A stretch of 64,000 nt of DNA, taken from assembly GCA_025966135.1 (NCBI GenBank), contig JAOPVP010000023.1, positions 1 through 64,000 on the forward strand, read 5' to 3'. Position 1 is the first letter of the stretch; each line of letters begins with the position of its first letter. The stretch is from Frankiales bacterium (lineage in GTDB: Bacteria; Actinomycetota; Actinomycetes; Mycobacteriales; SCTD01). The position numbers and the translations under genes were made by a program. Below the pieces are notes generated by a model that saw only the letters and a program-made list of their open reading frames with translations, made no database searches and was not told the DNA's origin. This document shows, in pieces, positions 1 through 9,524 of this stretch.

Positions 1-709
1 TGTCGATGTAGGGCTGCTGGGCGATGGATTCCTCCTGCCCGTTGAAGCTCCAGTAGACCTGGCTGTCGGGGTACTGGCCGTTGGTCTGGTTCACGATGGC
101 GACCTCGAGCACGTGCGTGGCCGCGGGAATCGCGCTGGTGTTACCCCAGAACGCCGCGGGCGGCGCCCCTGACCCGCCCCCTCCGCCGGTCGTGCCGCCC
201 GTGCCGTAGACCTGGAACTCCCACAGCGAGTAGCCGTACGGGGTGGCTCGCGCGGTGCCGTACATCCGCACGTACCGGCCGGTCCCCGTGACGTTCAGCG
301 TCTGCGTCCCGCCGGTGCCCGTGGTCGTGGAGTAAATCGTGGTCCAGTTCGTGCCGTCGGGCGACGTCTGGACCTGGAACGCGGTCGCGTACGCGGCCTC
401 CCATTGCAGCACGACCTGGCTCACGGCCGCGGTGCTGCCGAGGTCCACCTCGAGCCACTGCGGGTCGGAGAAGGCGCTCGACCACCTCGTTCCCGTGTTG
501 CCGTCCACGGCCGCCGAGGCCGGGAAGCTGGCGTTCTCGAGCGAGGACGCGGTAGCAGGCTGCCCCTGGGAGAGCAGGGTGGCAGCGGCCTGGGCCTTGC
601 CGACGGTACCCGCCGTGAACATGGCGGCCATTGCCAGCACCGCGAGCAGGACACTAATGAAGTGCCTGCGGTAACGGCGCCCTTTCCTAAATCGCGCGGT
701 TAGCTTCAT
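1..709 (-). CDS. Secreted beta-1,3-glucanase (GH64-like), N-terminal signal peptide plus F5/8 type C (discoidin) domain; 3' part truncated by window edge
   Basis: Reverse-strand translation from ATG at 709: MKLTARFRKGRRYRRHFISVLLAVLAMAAMFTAGTVGKAQAAATLLSQGQPATASSLENASFPASAAVDGNTGTRWSSAFSDPQWLEVDLGSTAAVSQVVLQWE..., Gly-rich linker, then FWGNTSAIPAATHVLEVAIVNQTNGQYPDSQVYWSFNGQEESIAQQPYID, typical of a GH64 N-terminus. AAAGGA upstream. Not in the ORF track because it runs off the edge. Confidence 0.85.
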   Translation of the reverse strand, partial: MKLTARFRKGRRYRRHFISVLLAVLAMAAMFTAGTVGKAQAAATLLSQGQPATASSLENASFPASAAVDGNTGTRWSSAFSDPQWLEVDLGSTAAVSQVVLQWEAAYATAFQVQTSPDGTNWTTIYSTTTGTGGTQTLNVTGTGRYVRMYGTARATPYGYSLWEFQVYGTGGTTGGGGGSGAPPAAFWGNTSAIPAATHVLEVAIVNQTNGQYPDSQVYWSFNGQEESIAQQPYID

Positions 710-1022
710 TGCGGTCCTTTCATCGCGACGGTGAAACGGTCCGGGCGAAGGTGACGGAAGCCGGCGCAGAGGAAAATCAAAGTCTTACTAAAAGACTTAG
801 TTTTAATCGTGAAATTAGATGCGATGGTGGCGGGCGTCAAGGGCTAGCGGGCTTTTACATTTCTTACATTCGACGCGATCGTGGCCAGGCCGGGGATGCT
901 GCTGCCACGGTCAGCCGCCGATCTCGTGGTCCTGCCACTGGGCCGGGGACGACCGGCGGGACACGGCCGGCCCGTGGCGGCGTATGGTGGCCCGGGATAC
1001 GTCGCGGTTTCTGAGGAGTGTC

Positions 1023-1640
1023 ATGCTGCGGGTCGGGCTCACTGGGGGAATCGGGTCAGGGAAGAGCGCGGTGGCCGAACGGCTCGCCGCACTGGGGGCC
1101 GTGGTGCTCGACGGCGACAAGGCCGCCCGGGCGGTCGTCGAGCCGGGGACTCCGGGCCTCGCGCGGATCGCGGAGACGTTCGGGCCCGAGGTGCTGCGGG
1201 CCGACGGGTCGCTCGACCGGGCGAAGCTGGCCGGGATCGTGTTCTCCGACGAGGTCGCGCTCGAGAAGCTCAACGCCATCACGCACCCGCTGATCCACGC
1301 CTACCTCCAGGCCGCCGAGGACGCCGCCGTCAAGGCGGCCGGCCCGGACACGATCGTCGTGCACGACATCCCATTGCTCGCCGAGGGCCAGCGCAGCGCG
1401 GACTTCGAACTGGTCATCGTCGTCGACGTGCCGCCCGAGGTCCAGGTCTCCCGGCTGGCCGGCCGCGGCCTGTCGGAGGACCAGGCCCGCGCCCGGATGG
1501 CCGCCCAGGCCACCCGTGAGCAGCGCCTCGCCGTCGCCGACATCGTCATCGACAACTCCGGCACCCGCGGAGACCTGGACCGCCGGGTGGCCGAGGCCTG
1601 GGGCGACCTGGTCTCCCGCGTAAAGAGTCCACCCGTATAG
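1023..1640 (+). CDS. coaE: Dephospho-CoA kinase
   Basis: MLRVGLTGGIGSGKSAVAERLAALGAVVLDGDKAARAVVEPG...; P-loop GGIGSGKS; GAGGAG RBS; next to rpsA as in other actinobacteria. Confidence 0.95.
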   Translation: MLRVGLTGGIGSGKSAVAERLAALGAVVLDGDKAARAVVEPGTPGLARIAETFGPEVLRADGSLDRAKLAGIVFSDEVALEKLNAITHPLIHAYLQAAEDAAVKAAGPDTIVVHDIPLLAEGQRSADFELVIVVDVPPEVQVSRLAGRGLSEDQARARMAAQATREQRLAVADIVIDNSGTRGDLDRRVAEAWGDLVSRVKSPPV

Positions 1641-1647
1641 ACGGCGA

Positions 1648-1685
1648 TGCCCCGCCGTCCCACGGTCATGTGGGGCGACGGGGCA
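1648..1685. terminator. Hairpin between convergent coaE and rpsA (probable bidirectional terminator)
   Basis: TGCCCCGCCGTCCCAC-ggtcat-GTGGGGCGACGGGGCA: 16-nt arms, 14 Watson-Crick matches, 6-nt loop, in the coaE/rpsA convergent gap. Confidence 0.6.
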
Positions 1686-1724
1686 GGGAGCCGCATCCGT
1701 TACGGATGACTCTTCGGTAAACCC

Positions 1725-3251
1725 CTAGCTCTGGCCGCCGCCGGCCAGCTTGTCGCGGAGGGCAGCCAGGGCCTCGTCCGAGGCCAGGGTGCCGGACGGG
1801 GCGCTGTTGTCCGGCGCGGACGGGCGGTTGTTGCCGCCGCGCGGGGCGCGGGGCACCGACTGGGAGGTCACTGCGGCGGCCTCGCCGCCCGCCTCGCCCT
1901 CTTCCTCGGCCTTGGCGCGGGACTCCTCGATCTGGCGGCGGTGCGCCTCGAAGCGGGCGCGGGCCTCGGCGTACTGCCGCTCCCACTCCTCGCGCTGGGT
2001 CTCGTAGCCGGGGAGCCAGTCGCCGCTCTCCGAGTCGAAGCCCTCGGGGTACAGGTAGTTGCCCGCCTCGTCGTAGGTCGCGGGCATGCCGTAGAGCGTC
2101 GGGTCGAACTCGTCGCCGGCAACCTCGCTGGCCGCGCCCTCGTTGGCCTGCTTGAGCGACAGGCTGATCCGCCGGCGGTCCAGGTCGATGTCGATGATCT
2201 TGACGAAGATCTCCTCGCCCACCTGGACGACCTGCTCCGGGATCTCCACGTGGCGGTCGGCCAGCTCGGAGATGTGCACCAGGCCCTCGATGCCCTCCTC
2301 GACGCGGACGAACGCGCCGAACGGCACCAGCTTGGTGACCCGGCCGGGGACGACCTGGCCAATCTGGTGCGTGCGGGCGAACTGCTGCCACGGGTCTTCC
2401 TGGGTCGCCTTCAGCGACAGGGAGACGCGCTCGCGGTCCAGGTCGACGTCGAGGACCTCGACGGTGACCTCCTGGCCGACCTCGACGACCTCGGAGGGGT
2501 GGTCGATGTGCTTCCACGACAGCTCGGACACGTGGACGAGACCGTCCACGCCACCGAGGTCGACGAAGGCGCCGAAGTTGACGATCGAGGAGACCTGGCC
2601 GCTGCGGACCTGGCCCTTCTGCAGCTGCGACAGGAAGGAGCTGCGGACCTCGCTCTGGGTCTCCTCGAGCCACTGGCGACGGGAGAGAACGACGTTGTTG
2701 CGGTTCTTGTCGAGCTCGATGATCTTGGCTTCGAGCTGCTTGCCCACGTAGGGCTGGAGGTCGCGGACGCGGCGCATCTCCACCAGCGAGGCGGGGAGGA
2801 AGCCGCGGAGGCCGATGTCGAGGATGAGACCACCCTTGACGACCTCGATGACCGTGCCGGTGATGACCTCGTCGGCTTCCTTCTTGGCCTCGACGTCGCC
2901 CCAGGCGCGCTCGTACTGGGCGCGCTTCTTGGACAGGATCAGCCGGCCTTCCTTGTCCTCCTTCTGGAGGACGAGGGCCTCGACGATGTCACCGACGGAC
3001 ACGACCTCGGACGGGTCTACGTCGTGCTTGATGCTCAGCTCGCGCGAGGGGATGACACCCTCGGTCTTGTAGCCGATGTCGAGCAGGACCTCGTCGCGGT
3101 CGACCTTGACGATGGTGCCTTCGACGATGTCGCCGTCGTTGAAGTACTTGATCGTCTCGTCGATGGCGGCGAGGAAGTCCTCCGCGCTCCCGATGTCGTT
3201 GATGGCGACCTGGGGCGTCGTGGAGGCGGTGGTGTCGAGGGTGCTGGTCAA
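1725..3251 (-). CDS. rpsA: 30S ribosomal protein S1
   Basis: S1 repeats (GDIVEGTIVKVDRDEVLLDIGYKTEGVIPSRELSIKHDVDP...); TTG start at 3251 (LTSTLDTTASTTPQVAINDIGSAEDFLAAID) gives the expected N-terminus. Confidence 0.95.
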   Translation of the reverse strand: MTSTLDTTASTTPQVAINDIGSAEDFLAAIDETIKYFNDGDIVEGTIVKVDRDEVLLDIGYKTEGVIPSRELSIKHDVDPSEVVSVGDIVEALVLQKEDKEGRLILSKKRAQYERAWGDVEAKKEADEVITGTVIEVVKGGLILDIGLRGFLPASLVEMRRVRDLQPYVGKQLEAKIIELDKNRNNVVLSRRQWLEETQSEVRSSFLSQLQKGQVRSGQVSSIVNFGAFVDLGGVDGLVHVSELSWKHIDHPSEVVEVGQEVTVEVLDVDLDRERVSLSLKATQEDPWQQFARTHQIGQVVPGRVTKLVPFGAFVRVEEGIEGLVHISELADRHVEIPEQVVQVGEEIFVKIIDIDLDRRRISLSLKQANEGAASEVAGDEFDPTLYGMPATYDEAGNYLYPEGFDSESGDWLPGYETQREEWERQYAEARARFEAHRRQIEESRAKAEEEGEAGGEAAAVTSQSVPRAPRGGNNRPSAPDNSAPSGTLASDEALAALRDKLAGGGQS

Positions 3252-3425
3252 GGGATGGGCTCCGGCTGCGTATGGGATCGTGACCTGCCCCGGGTGGGCG
3301 GGTCGGTGAGGCACGCAGCGGGCGGTTCGTCGACGCTAGACGGACAACGGAAGGAGTCAGACCAACAGGACGAGCGCGGGCAAGGGTGCACGAGCGCCCG
3401 CAGCGCGTGCGTACAGACTACGCGT

Positions 3426-4259
3426 ATGACCACGCCCGAGTCGAACCCCACAGGGGGGCCCGCCACCGCGGCGGTCGTGCACCGCGATGCCGACCCGCAG
3501 GAGAGTGCCCGCGCCAACCGGAGGTGGTGGGACGCCAACGCCCAGGAGTACTACGCCGAGCACGGCGACGTGCTCGGGGACGCCGACTTCCTGTGGTGCC
3601 CCGAGGGCCTGCGCGAGGCGGATGCCCACCTCCTGGGCGAGGTCGCTGGACGCGATGTCCTGGAGGTCGGTTGCGGGGCGGCACAGGCGGGGCGCTGGCT
3701 CGTCTCGCAGGGCGCACGGGTCACGGCGTTCGACGTCTCGAAGGGCCAACTGGACCAGGCCCGCGAACTGAACCAGCGCACCGGCATCGCCCTACCCGCT
3801 CTGGTGCAGGCGGATGCGCAGCGGTTGCCGTTCCGGGACACGGCCTTCGACCTGGTGGTCAGCGCCTTCGGCGGGGTGCCGTTCGTAGCCGACAGCGCCG
3901 GGACGATGCGCGAGATGGCGCGGGTCGCACGGCCCGGAGGCCGGGTGGTCTTCAGCGTCACCCACCCGCTGAGGTGGGCCTTCCCCGACGACCCCGGGCC
4001 GGGCGGCCTCACGGTCCGGCAGTCCTACTTCGACCGCACGCCGTACGTCGAGGAGGACGAGGCGGGCGTGGCCGTCTACGTCGAGCACCACCGCACCCTC
4101 GGCGACCGGGTCAGGGAGCTCGTCGCCGCGGGTCTGGTCCTGGACGACCTCATCGAGCCGGAGTGGCCGGCGGGCCGAACGCAGCAGTGGGGTCAGTGGT
4201 CACCGCTGCGAGGGGCGCTCGTCCCCGGGACCGCGATCTTCTGCGCCCACAAGCCCTAG
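3426..4259 (+). CDS. Class I SAM-dependent methyltransferase
   Basis: MTTPESNPTGG...RRWWDANAQEYYAEHGDVLGDADFLWCPEG...DVLEVGCGAAQAGRWLVSQGARVTAFDVS (SAM motif I). Confidence 0.85.
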   Translation: MTTPESNPTGGPATAAVVHRDADPQESARANRRWWDANAQEYYAEHGDVLGDADFLWCPEGLREADAHLLGEVAGRDVLEVGCGAAQAGRWLVSQGARVTAFDVSKGQLDQARELNQRTGIALPALVQADAQRLPFRDTAFDLVVSAFGGVPFVADSAGTMREMARVARPGGRVVFSVTHPLRWAFPDDPGPGGLTVRQSYFDRTPYVEEDEAGVAVYVEHHRTLGDRVRELVAAGLVLDDLIEPEWPAGRTQQWGQWSPLRGALVPGTAIFCAHKP

Positions 4260-5272
4260 CGGAGCTTGGCCTCGACGACGGGCTCGTCACGCGGGGTGGG
4301 CAGGGCGCCGCTGGCAAGGGAGGAAGCACCCGTCGGTGTCTGTCCGCGGCGCCGGAGCAGGCCGCCCGCGAGCAGCAGCAGGCCGAGCACCCCGAGCACC
4401 CAGGGTGCGCGCTGGAGCAGCTGCACCTTCGCCTTGCTCGCCTTGGCGTCCTTGATGACGGCTGCTTGGCTGGCCGGCGTGACATGCAGCCCCTTGACCA
4501 CGACGAGGTCGACCTTGGTGCCGCTGGCCACCTGGGCCCAGACGTTCTCGTCGACGTCGGCGCCGACGGGGGACCCGGTGACGGGCTCGAAGTAGAGGTG
4601 CTCGGTCACCGAGACGAACTGGTGGGCAGGGACACTGGGGCTCGTCTCGCCGACCCAGGCGCCGGGCACGGCCCCCACGACGGGGAGCACGCCCATGTCG
4701 GTGCCGGGAACGCTGTAGGTGTACTCGTAGGTCTTCAGGCCGTCGATCGTCTTCTCGCCGACGTAGGTCATCGTGGCCGTCGTCGCGGTGTTGTCGTCGT
4801 AGTACTGGTAGCTGGTCTTCTTGGCGCCGAACGGGAGCTTGGTCGCGTAAGCGTTCGGGGCGAGCACGGTCGCGTCGCCGTAGTCGCCGCGCTGGAGCTT
4901 GCCGGTGTTGCGGTCGAAGGCGTAGGTCTGCAGCGTCTTGCTGAGGTTCACCGCGGTCGTGCTGCCGTCTGCGGTGAAGCTGGTGTCGCTGTAGATGTCG
5001 TAGACGGCGGTGCTGCTGTTCCCGTAGGCGACCTTCTTGCCGTTGACGTCGTGGGTGTGCGTCCCCGTGCTGCGCTTCATGGTCACCGCGCCGTTGACCA
5101 GCTTGCCGGTGTCGGCGTCGATGTTGCTGCCCGTGCCCACGAAGTCAGTCGTGGTGCTGTAGACGGTCGATGCCTTGAACAGCGCCGGCTGCGCGACAGC
5201 CACCGTGAGGCCGGCCAAGGACAGGGAGAAGACCCCTGTGCCCACCAGGACGGTTGCCGACTTCGAGACCAT
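4256..5272 (-). CDS. DUF3068 (PorA-like) membrane-anchored protein
   Basis: MVSKSATVLVGTGVFSLSLAGLTVAVAQPALFKASTVYSTTTDFVGTGSN... with C-terminal TM and basic tail; GGGAG RBS; typical DUF3068 features. Confidence 0.75.
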   Translation of the reverse strand: MVSKSATVLVGTGVFSLSLAGLTVAVAQPALFKASTVYSTTTDFVGTGSNIDADTGKLVNGAVTMKRSTGTHTHDVNGKKVAYGNSSTAVYDIYSDTSFTADGSTTAVNLSKTLQTYAFDRNTGKLQRGDYGDATVLAPNAYATKLPFGAKKTSYQYYDDNTATTATMTYVGEKTIDGLKTYEYTYSVPGTDMGVLPVVGAVPGAWVGETSPSVPAHQFVSVTEHLYFEPVTGSPVGADVDENVWAQVASGTKVDLVVVKGLHVTPASQAAVIKDAKASKAKVQLLQRAPWVLGVLGLLLLAGGLLRRRGQTPTGASSLASGALPTPRDEPVVEAKLR

Positions 5273-5430
5273 GCGCTCTCCCAAGGAGGAGTAAGGGGGC
5301 CGCTTTCGCGGGGCGCCACGGATCAAGGTGTCGCTGTTGCTCTGCCGCAACACGCGCAACAGTGGGGTGCAAGGGGTTACGTCGACAATGGCCCGAAAGG
5401 ATCAGATTCGGGCAGCCCGCCGATATCCCC

Positions 5431-6198
5431 TCAGACCCGGTTCAGGCTCCGTCGGCGCAGGACCAGCAGGAGGTTCCAGGTGCCGATCTCCCGGGCACCG
5501 GGCACCTTCACGATCCATCTCGCCCAGCTCGGGTGGTACCGCGGGAGGACGTCGAGCGCCTCCACCCCGTCCTGCCGGTCGAGCCAGCGGAGCATCTGCG
5601 CCACCGAGGTGCGGAACAGCGAGGTCCCGTACTCGTTCTTCGGGCGCCTGCCGTTCTTCCGCGCGTACCTGTCGGCAGCGCGATACCCGCCCAGGTAGTG
5701 CCAGGGCGCGGTCTCGTGACCCCCGTTGGGGGCGAGCCAGTTGTTGTAGGACAGGAACACCAGCCCGCCGGGGCGGGTGACCCGGACCAGCTCATCGGCC
5801 ATGCGCTCCGGGTCCGGGACGTGCTCGAGGACGTTGCTCGAGTAGCAGACGTCGATGCAGCCATCCCGGAACGGCAGCGCCATGCCGCTGCCGAGGACGG
5901 TGTCCCTCGCGACCTCCCGACCGTGCAGCGAGAGCTCACCGACATCGGCGTCGAGCCCGATGTACTGCGCTCCCAGCGTTCGGAAGGCGTCCGCGAAGTA
6001 GCCGGGACCCCCGCCGACGTCGAGGAGGGTGCGTCCCGCCAGCGGTGTGTAGTGGGCGACCTGCCTCGCCGAGTCGGCTGCCAGCAGCGAGTAGAAGCGA
6101 GCCGGGTCGGTCTGCTCGTAGCCGAACGCCTTCAGCAGGACCCGGCTGCGCGCCAGCGAGCCAAGGGGCGGCAGGTCATCGGTCGTCGGCACGGGCAC
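5431..6198 (-). CDS. Class I SAM-dependent methyltransferase
   Basis: LLDVGGGPGYFADAFRTLGAQYIGLDADVGEL...; GTG start at 6198 preceded by TAGGGT 6 nt upstream. Confidence 0.85.
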   Translation of the reverse strand: MPVPTTDDLPPLGSLARSRVLLKAFGYEQTDPARFYSLLAADSARQVAHYTPLAGRTLLDVGGGPGYFADAFRTLGAQYIGLDADVGELSLHGREVARDTVLGSGMALPFRDGCIDVCYSSNVLEHVPDPERMADELVRVTRPGGLVFLSYNNWLAPNGGHETAPWHYLGGYRAADRYARKNGRRPKNEYGTSLFRTSVAQMLRWLDRQDGVEALDVLPRYHPSWARWIVKVPGAREIGTWNLLLVLRRRSLNRV

Positions 6199-6352
6199 GC
6201 GGCGACCCTACGACCCGATGTCCCGGAATCGGCCAAGTAGCCCAGAAGGACCAGACGTATGGGGTCCTGTCTTGTCATGGCCCGACTTGGTCCGGTCGCG
6301 CAACCTCGGTGCGACACGGGCGTGCCCCGCTGACGGAAGGGCGCTGCCGCAG

Positions 6353-7612
6353 GTGACCACCACGACGAGCACGGCGTCCACGCGCGCCCTCAGCGGCGTG
6401 CTCCACGGCCGGGTCCCTCAACAGTCCCGGCGCCCGGAGGCGGAGGTCCTTCGGACCTCCCGCGACGTACTCGTCCTCAACTGGCGGGACCTCACCAACC
6501 CCGAGGGCGGCGGCTCCGAGCTGTACGTCGAGAAGCTCGCCTCCCGTCTCGTCGCCGCCGGCGACCGGGTCACGCTGTTCTGCGCCGCGCACCGCAATGC
6601 GCCCAAGAACGAGGTGAAGAACGGCGTCCGCTACCTCCGGCGTGGCAACCACCACACCGTCTACCTCTGGGCAGCCGCCCTCATGCTGCTCGGCCGGCTG
6701 GGTCGTCGCGGCCTCGTCGTCGAGGTCCACAACGGCGTGCCGTTCCTGGCCCGCCTCTGGACCCGGCGCCGGGTCGTGGTCCTCGTGCACCACGTGCACC
6801 GCGAGCAGTGGCCCGTGGTGTTCGGCCCGCTCGGCGCGAAGCTCGGCTGGTGGCTCGAGTCCTGGGTCGCCCCACGGGTGAACCGCCGGTGCGACTACGT
6901 CGCCGTCTCCGAGGTCACGAAGGCCGAGCTCATCGGCCTGGGCGTGGCGGCGACTCGCATCCGGGTGGTCTACAACGGGACCTCCCCCGCCGTGGTCACC
7001 GACGCCGAGCGCGCCGCGGTCCCGACGATCGCGGTGCTCGGCCGGGTCGTGCCGCACAAGCGCATCGAGCTGGTGCTCGAGGCGGCGGCGGTCCTTCGCA
7101 ACGAGTTCCCCGACCTGCAGGTCGAGGTCGCGGGCGACGGCTACTGGCTGCCGGCCCTGCGCGACAGGGTGGCCGCGCTCGGCCTCCAGGGCGTCGCGCA
7201 CCTGCGCGGCCGGGTCACCGAGCAGACGAAGGCCGACCTCCTCGCCCGCGCCTGGGTCCATGCCGTTCCCTCCGTCAAGGAGGGCTGGGGCCTGTCGGTC
7301 GTCGAGGCCGGGACGCACGCCACGCCGTCGATCGCGTTCCGGGGTGCCGGTGGTCTCGCCGAGTCGATCGTCGACGACCAGACCGGGCTGCTCGTGGACG
7401 ACGTCAGCGGCCTTCACCAAGCCTTGCGCCGGCTGCTGGTCGACGAGGCACTCCGGCGTCGGCTCGGCGAGGGTGCCCGCGCGCACGCCTCCCGCTTCGC
7501 CTGGGACACCACCGCGGCGGCGTTCTCCGAGGTCCTCGACACCCCCTCCGACACCCCCTCCGACACCCCCTCTGAGCTTTCTCGCAACACCTCACTCACG
7601 AAGGAGCACTGA
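6353..7612 (+). CDS. Glycosyltransferase family 4
   Basis: GTG start (VTTTTSTASTRALSGV...); NPEGGGSELYVEKLASRLVAAGDRVTLF and VPSVKEGWGLSVVEAGTHATPSIAF are GT4 signatures. Confidence 0.85.
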   Translation: MTTTTSTASTRALSGVLHGRVPQQSRRPEAEVLRTSRDVLVLNWRDLTNPEGGGSELYVEKLASRLVAAGDRVTLFCAAHRNAPKNEVKNGVRYLRRGNHHTVYLWAAALMLLGRLGRRGLVVEVHNGVPFLARLWTRRRVVVLVHHVHREQWPVVFGPLGAKLGWWLESWVAPRVNRRCDYVAVSEVTKAELIGLGVAATRIRVVYNGTSPAVVTDAERAAVPTIAVLGRVVPHKRIELVLEAAAVLRNEFPDLQVEVAGDGYWLPALRDRVAALGLQGVAHLRGRVTEQTKADLLARAWVHAVPSVKEGWGLSVVEAGTHATPSIAFRGAGGLAESIVDDQTGLLVDDVSGLHQALRRLLVDEALRRRLGEGARAHASRFAWDTTAAAFSEVLDTPSDTPSDTPSELSRNTSLTKEH

Positions 7613-7614
7613 CC

Positions 7615-7758
7615 ATGGCCACCATCGGCACCGTCATCGCGGGCCTCCTGCTCGCCGGCGCCACCACGTTCGGCATCGTGTCGAGCCAGAGCAACGCGTC
7701 GTCTGGCGACGGCCTGCCCAAGAGCGGCACCGTCGTCACCTACGAGCAGGGTCAGTAG
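7615..7758 (+). CDS. DUF2613-like small membrane protein (47 aa)
   Basis: MATIGTVIAGLLLAGATTFGIVSSQSNASSGDGLPKSGTVVTYEQGQ; AAGGAG RBS; single N-terminal TM. Absent from the ORF track due to size. Confidence 0.7.
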   Translation: MATIGTVIAGLLLAGATTFGIVSSQSNASSGDGLPKSGTVVTYEQGQ

Positions 7759-9383
7759 GGCCTTCGACCTCGTACGGCGCGGACGACGGCCAGCAGGCCG
7801 TAGCCCCCGGCGACCAGGTCACCGAGCACGACCGGCCAGTCCGGCCCGCTCGACGGCTCGGGCCCACCGCCCGGCACCGCGTAGAGCGCCAGCTCGTCGG
7901 TCTCCGTCACCACGGTGAGCCCGCGGGTCTGGCGCTCAAGCGCGCCCGGGTCCGCGCCGCGGGTGGTTCGCTCCACGAGCACCTGCGCGATTCCCGCGGC
8001 TCGCAGCGCAGGCAGCAGAGCCTCCCCCGACGTCACCGCGGCCTCGACCCGGGCCGCGACCGGGTCCTCGCCCCTGACGGAACCCTGAACCAGCGGGAGG
8101 TCGTCGTTGACGACCGGTCGCCGCAGCAGCTTGGTCGCCGGGTCGAGGACCGTCCGGTTGCCGTCCCAGGGAAAGGCGCGGTACAGCGTCCACGGCAGCA
8201 CCAGCACCATCCCCCGGGTCTGGTCGGGGACCCGCTGCCAGTCCCTGGGGTAGTGGCTGACGGTCAACCGACGGTGCTCGCCCCACGCGGCTCCGGGGAG
8301 GGCGGCGATCGGGGCGAGGACGACGAGCGCTGCGGCGACCCGCCGTACCCGCTCTCGAGGGACCCTGGCCACGACCACCTCGGCGCCGCAGGCGACAGCC
8401 GCGGCGGTGAGCAGCACGAACGGCGCGAGCCACTTCTGGCCGTCCCGGAGCAGCCCAGCCGCCGGCACGTGGACGACGGCCCAGCGCAGGGCGTCGGACA
8501 GCCCGGGCAGGCGCCCGAGGAGCGCGAGCAGCAGCCCCATTCCCCCGGCGACCAGCAGCCGGTGACCGAGCCTGGTCCACAAGCGCGGCAGGCCGACGGC
8601 CGCGACCAGCAGGACGAGAACCGCGGCTACGACTCCGGCGGACCGACCTGGCGGGACGGCTGCCGGCGCCCAGACACCACCGCCGGTCAGCAGCGAGCCG
8701 AGCAGGCCCAGCGGCGTGTCGGCGTGCGCGGCGAAGGCAGCCACGCCGGCCGGGTCACCGGAGGCCACCGGCTGGAGGAGCCCGGGCAGGGCCCAGGGAA
8801 GGCTGAGGAGCGCGGTCGCCGCGAGGGCCTTCAGCGGCCGACCGCACACCACGACGACCAGCCCGACGAGCAGCACGGCGCTCGCTCCCCCGGTGGCCGC
8901 GCACGCGAGGCAGGCGATCGCCGGCCAGCCAGGATGACCGCGCCGCCAGGCGAGGGCGGCCCGGGCGGCCCAGGGCAGGACGGCCCAGCCCACCAGCAGG
9001 GCCCACTGGCCCAGCAGGAGCCGCTCATGCAGGTACGCCGACCAGCCGTAGGTCGTGGCGGCGGCGAGGGCTCCGGCGCGGCTGGCCGTCGGCACCAGCC
9101 GACCGGCTCCCCAGGCCCCGCACACCACGATCGCGACGAGGACCAGGTCCTGCAGCCAGCCCGCCGCGACCACGCGGCTCGCCAGCGCCACCAGCAGGTC
9201 GCTGGGCACCGCCCTCGGCACGCCGTCAAGGCCCAGCAGCTGCCGACCGAGGGGCATCCGGGGCACGAAGACCATGTCGCGGACCAGCACGTAACCGGGC
9301 CCCAGCAACGGCCCGAGCAGCAGTACGGCGAGGCCGGCCCCGACCGTCAGCCCGAGACGGGACCGGATCCGCAGCGCAAGCAC
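7752..9383 (-). CDS. Polytopic membrane protein, possible GT-C type glycosyltransferase
   Basis: 543 aa, many TM helices (MLALRIRSRLGLTVGAGLAVLLLGPLLGPGYVLVRDMVFVP...); embedded in the cell-wall glycan cluster. Confidence 0.7.
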   Translation of the reverse strand: MLALRIRSRLGLTVGAGLAVLLLGPLLGPGYVLVRDMVFVPRMPLGRQLLGLDGVPRAVPSDLLVALASRVVAAGWLQDLVLVAIVVCGAWGAGRLVPTASRAGALAAATTYGWSAYLHERLLLGQWALLVGWAVLPWAARAALAWRRGHPGWPAIACLACAATGGASAVLLVGLVVVVCGRPLKALAATALLSLPWALPGLLQPVASGDPAGVAAFAAHADTPLGLLGSLLTGGGVWAPAAVPPGRSAGVVAAVLVLLVAAVGLPRLWTRLGHRLLVAGGMGLLLALLGRLPGLSDALRWAVVHVPAAGLLRDGQKWLAPFVLLTAAAVACGAEVVVARVPRERVRRVAAALVVLAPIAALPGAAWGEHRRLTVSHYPRDWQRVPDQTRGMVLVLPWTLYRAFPWDGNRTVLDPATKLLRRPVVNDDLPLVQGSVRGEDPVAARVEAAVTSGEALLPALRAAGIAQVLVERTTRGADPGALERQTRGLTVVTETDELALYAVPGGGPEPSSGPDWPVVLGDLVAGGYGLLAVVRAVRGRRPY

Positions 9384-9524
9384 GGGCGGACGCTACGCGG
9401 CGCCGCCACGGCGAGGGCCGTGACACGCGAGGGCGCGCTGAGGCCCCTGGGCATCGCCGGGATTGAGGACGAAATCTTGGCTTTCGCCCCTCAGCTGGGC
9501 CTGCGCATGCCTACTGTGTCTTGC

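Noticed and set aside
1941-3425. 5' extension of the ORF containing the 3426 methyltransferase
   Set aside because: Antisense to rpsA; the methyltransferase starts at 3426.
3386-5698. 770-aa + ORF
   Set aside because: Overlaps the methyltransferase and is antisense to the DUF3068 gene; composition is an Arg/Gly-rich shadow frame.
7260-9524. N-terminal part of the 1104-aa ORF ending at 10574
   Set aside because: Read-through of an open frame antisense to the membrane protein at 7752-9383; the UbiA-type CDS starts at about 9525.
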